The notes beneath the pieces are model-generated. The model was not told the origin of the DNA. It did no database searches and was given only the letters and a program-made list of their open reading frames with translations. Of a stretch of 33,653 nt of DNA, positions 32,330-33,653 are shown one piece after another. This DNA is from Nitrospiria bacterium (GTDB lineage: Bacteria; Nitrospirota; Nitrospiria; JACQBZ01), in assembly GCA_035498035.1 (NCBI GenBank), contig DATKAN010000041.1, forward strand, positions 1-33,653, written 5' to 3'. Position 1 is the stretch's first letter, and every line of letters starts with the position of its first letter. The position numbers and the translations under genes were made by a program.

Positions 32330-33653
32330 ATGCCGAAGCGAACCGATATAAAGAAAATCCTCCTCATCGGCTCCGGGCCGATCGTGATCGGGCAGGCTTG
32401 CGAGTTCGATTACTCCGGAACCCAGGCCTGCAAGGCCCTCAAGGAAGAGGGCTATCAGGTCGTGCTCGTCAATTCCAACCCGGCCACGATCATGACCGAT
32501 CCTGAACTGGCGGACCGTACCTACATCGAGCCGATCATCCCCGAGATCATCGAGAAGATCATCGAGCAGGAACGGCCGGACGCCCTCTTGCCGACGATGG
32601 GCGGCCAGACGGCTTTGAACATCGCCATGGTGTTGGCCCGGGACGGCATTCTGGAGAAATACGGCCTGAAACTCATCGGGGCCAATTACGATGCCATCAA
32701 TAAGGCCGAGAACCGGGATATTTTCAGACAGTTGATGTGGAAAATCAATCTCAAGGTGCCGAACAGCGCCTATGCCAGAACCCGGGACGAGGCGATGCAC
32801 GTCATCGAACAAATCGGTTATCCGGCGATTATCCGGCCGTCCTTTACCCTCGGAGGCACGGGGGGGAACATCGCCTATAACCGAGAGGAGCTGGTTGAGC
32901 ATGTGGACTGGGGGCTTCAGGCCAGTCCGACCGGGGAAATCCTGGTCGAGCAGTCCGTCATTGGCTGGAAGGAGTTTGAACTCGAGGTGATGCGGGATCG
33001 GAAGGACAACGTCGTGATCGTCTGCCCGATCGAAAATCTCGATCCGATGGGGATCCATACCGGCGACAGCATCACGGTGGCTCCGGCGCAGACGCTGACC
33101 GACAAAGAGTATCAGATTATGCGGAACGCCTCCATCGCCATCATGCGGGAGATCGGCGTGGACACGGGCGGATCCAACATCCAGTTTGCCGTCAATCCGG
33201 AGAACGGTGAAATGGTCGTGATCGAGATGAACCCGCGGGTTTCCCGCAGCTCGGCGCTGGCCTCGAAGGCGACCGGGTATCCGATCGCCAAGATCGCGGC
33301 GAAGCTGGCGATCGGATATACCTTGGATGAGATTCCGAACGACATCACCAAAGTGACCCCGGCCAGCTTCGAGCCGACGATCGATTATGTCGTGGTCAAA
33401 TTCCCGCGGTTTGCCTTCGAGAAATTCCCGCAGGCGGACGCGACCCTCACGACGCAGATGAAGTCGGTGGGGGAAGCGATGGCGATCGGCCGGACGTTCA
33501 AGGAGGCCCTGCAAAAGGCGATCCGGTCCCTGGAGATCGACAGCTTCGGTTTGGAGCAGCGCCTACACCGCCTGAAACCGAGGGGGGACAACGGCGAGAA
33601 CGACAAAGATCTGATCCGCTCCAGGATCGAAACGCCCGGATGGGACCGTCTTT
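32330..33653 (+). CDS. carB: Carbamoyl-phosphate synthase large subunit, N-terminal 441 residues (cut by window end)
   Basis: The first half of CarB makes carboxyphosphate and phosphorylates carbamate with ammonia from Car[21 protein letters not shown] is the opening phosphate-binding loop. [10 protein letters not shown], the ATP-grasp stretch [35 protein letters not shown] and [20 protein letters not shown] are all canonical. The frame is still open at base 33653; the family has about 1070 residues, so about 630 are missing. ATG 32330 gives the usual [17 protein letters not shown] start. The gene closes the visible part of the pyr operon. Confidence 0.97.
   Translation, partial: MPKRTDIKKILLIGSGPIVIGQACEFDYSGTQACKALKEEGYQVVLVNSNPATIMTDPELADRTYIEPIIPEIIEKIIEQERPDALLPTMGGQTALNIAMVLARDGILEKYGLKLIGANYDAINKAENRDIFRQLMWKINLKVPNSAYARTRDEAMHVIEQIGYPAIIRPSFTLGGTGGNIAYNREELVEHVDWGLQASPTGEILVEQSVIGWKEFELEVMRDRKDNVVIVCPIENLDPMGIHTGDSITVAPAQTLTDKEYQIMRNASIAIMREIGVDTGGSNIQFAVNPENGEMVVIEMNPRVSRSSALASKATGYPIAKIAAKLAIGYTLDEIPNDITKVTPASFEPTIDYVVVKFPRFAFEKFPQADATLTTQMKSVGEAMAIGRTFKEALQKAIRSLEIDSFGLEQRLHRLKPRGDNGENDKDLIRSRIETPGWDRL

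Overview
The window is one stretch of a GC-rich bacterial chromosome (roughly 58-60% GC by eye) with mostly plus-strand, tightly packed genes. It has no rRNA, tRNA, CRISPR, transposase or phage genes. A Tat-exported molybdoenzyme, an SppA-type lipoprotein, a very large secreted repeat protein and the gene content suggest a Gram-negative, environmental lineage. The overall look is closest to Nitrospirota-type genomes, but this is impression-level inference with no phylogenetic marker tested.

Layout. (1) 1-2384: the end of an ankyrin-repeat protein, a stand-alone LigD-type 3'-phosphoesterase, a CapA-like phosphoesterase inserted before a decayed copy of the phosphoesterase 3' end, and a GYD-domain protein. 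(2) 2511-9347: a carbon-metabolism cluster (6-phosphofructokinase, phosphoglycerate mutase, PEP synthase, alpha-glucan phosphorylase), followed by a small exported protein. (3) 9927-13024: guaB-guaA, the two steps from IMP to GMP, behind a sigma70-like promoter. (4) 13025-13271: a MITE-like repeat with imperfect terminal inverted repeats, then an rRNA pseudouridine synthase and aspartyl-tRNA synthetase, then a 79-residue protein made of two copies of one module, closed by a strong terminator. (5) 16454-18185: a minus-strand Tat-exported sulfite-oxidase-family enzyme, divergent from a PlsC-type acyltransferase with only about 25-50 bp between starts. (6) 18186-26234: a long AT-richer leader with two promoter candidates, a 293-residue exported Fn3-like protein and an overlapping gene for a roughly 2290-residue surface protein carrying three tandem 156-residue repeats. 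(7) 26267-33653: a pyrimidine operon, pyrR-pyrB-pyrC-(membrane protein)-carA-sppA-(64-aa membrane peptide)-carB, with carB cut by the window end.

The best regulatory find is upstream of pyrR. A good promoter is followed at once by a sequence and fold matching the PyrR RNA-binding hairpin (hexaloop CNGNGA), an alternative antiterminator pairing, and an intrinsic terminator with seven Ts. Together they form a complete three-state PyrR attenuator. The operon then runs with overlapping start and stop codons through carA and into sppA, so de novo UMP synthesis is co-expressed with a DUF4149-like membrane protein and a signal-peptide-peptidase-like lipoprotein.

Other points of interest are a relic of the LigD-phosphoesterase gene behind capA, a dispersed G-rich intergenic motif present three times, possible overlapping divergent promoters at the molybdoenzyme/plsC junction, and sequence marks of a non-discriminating AspRS.
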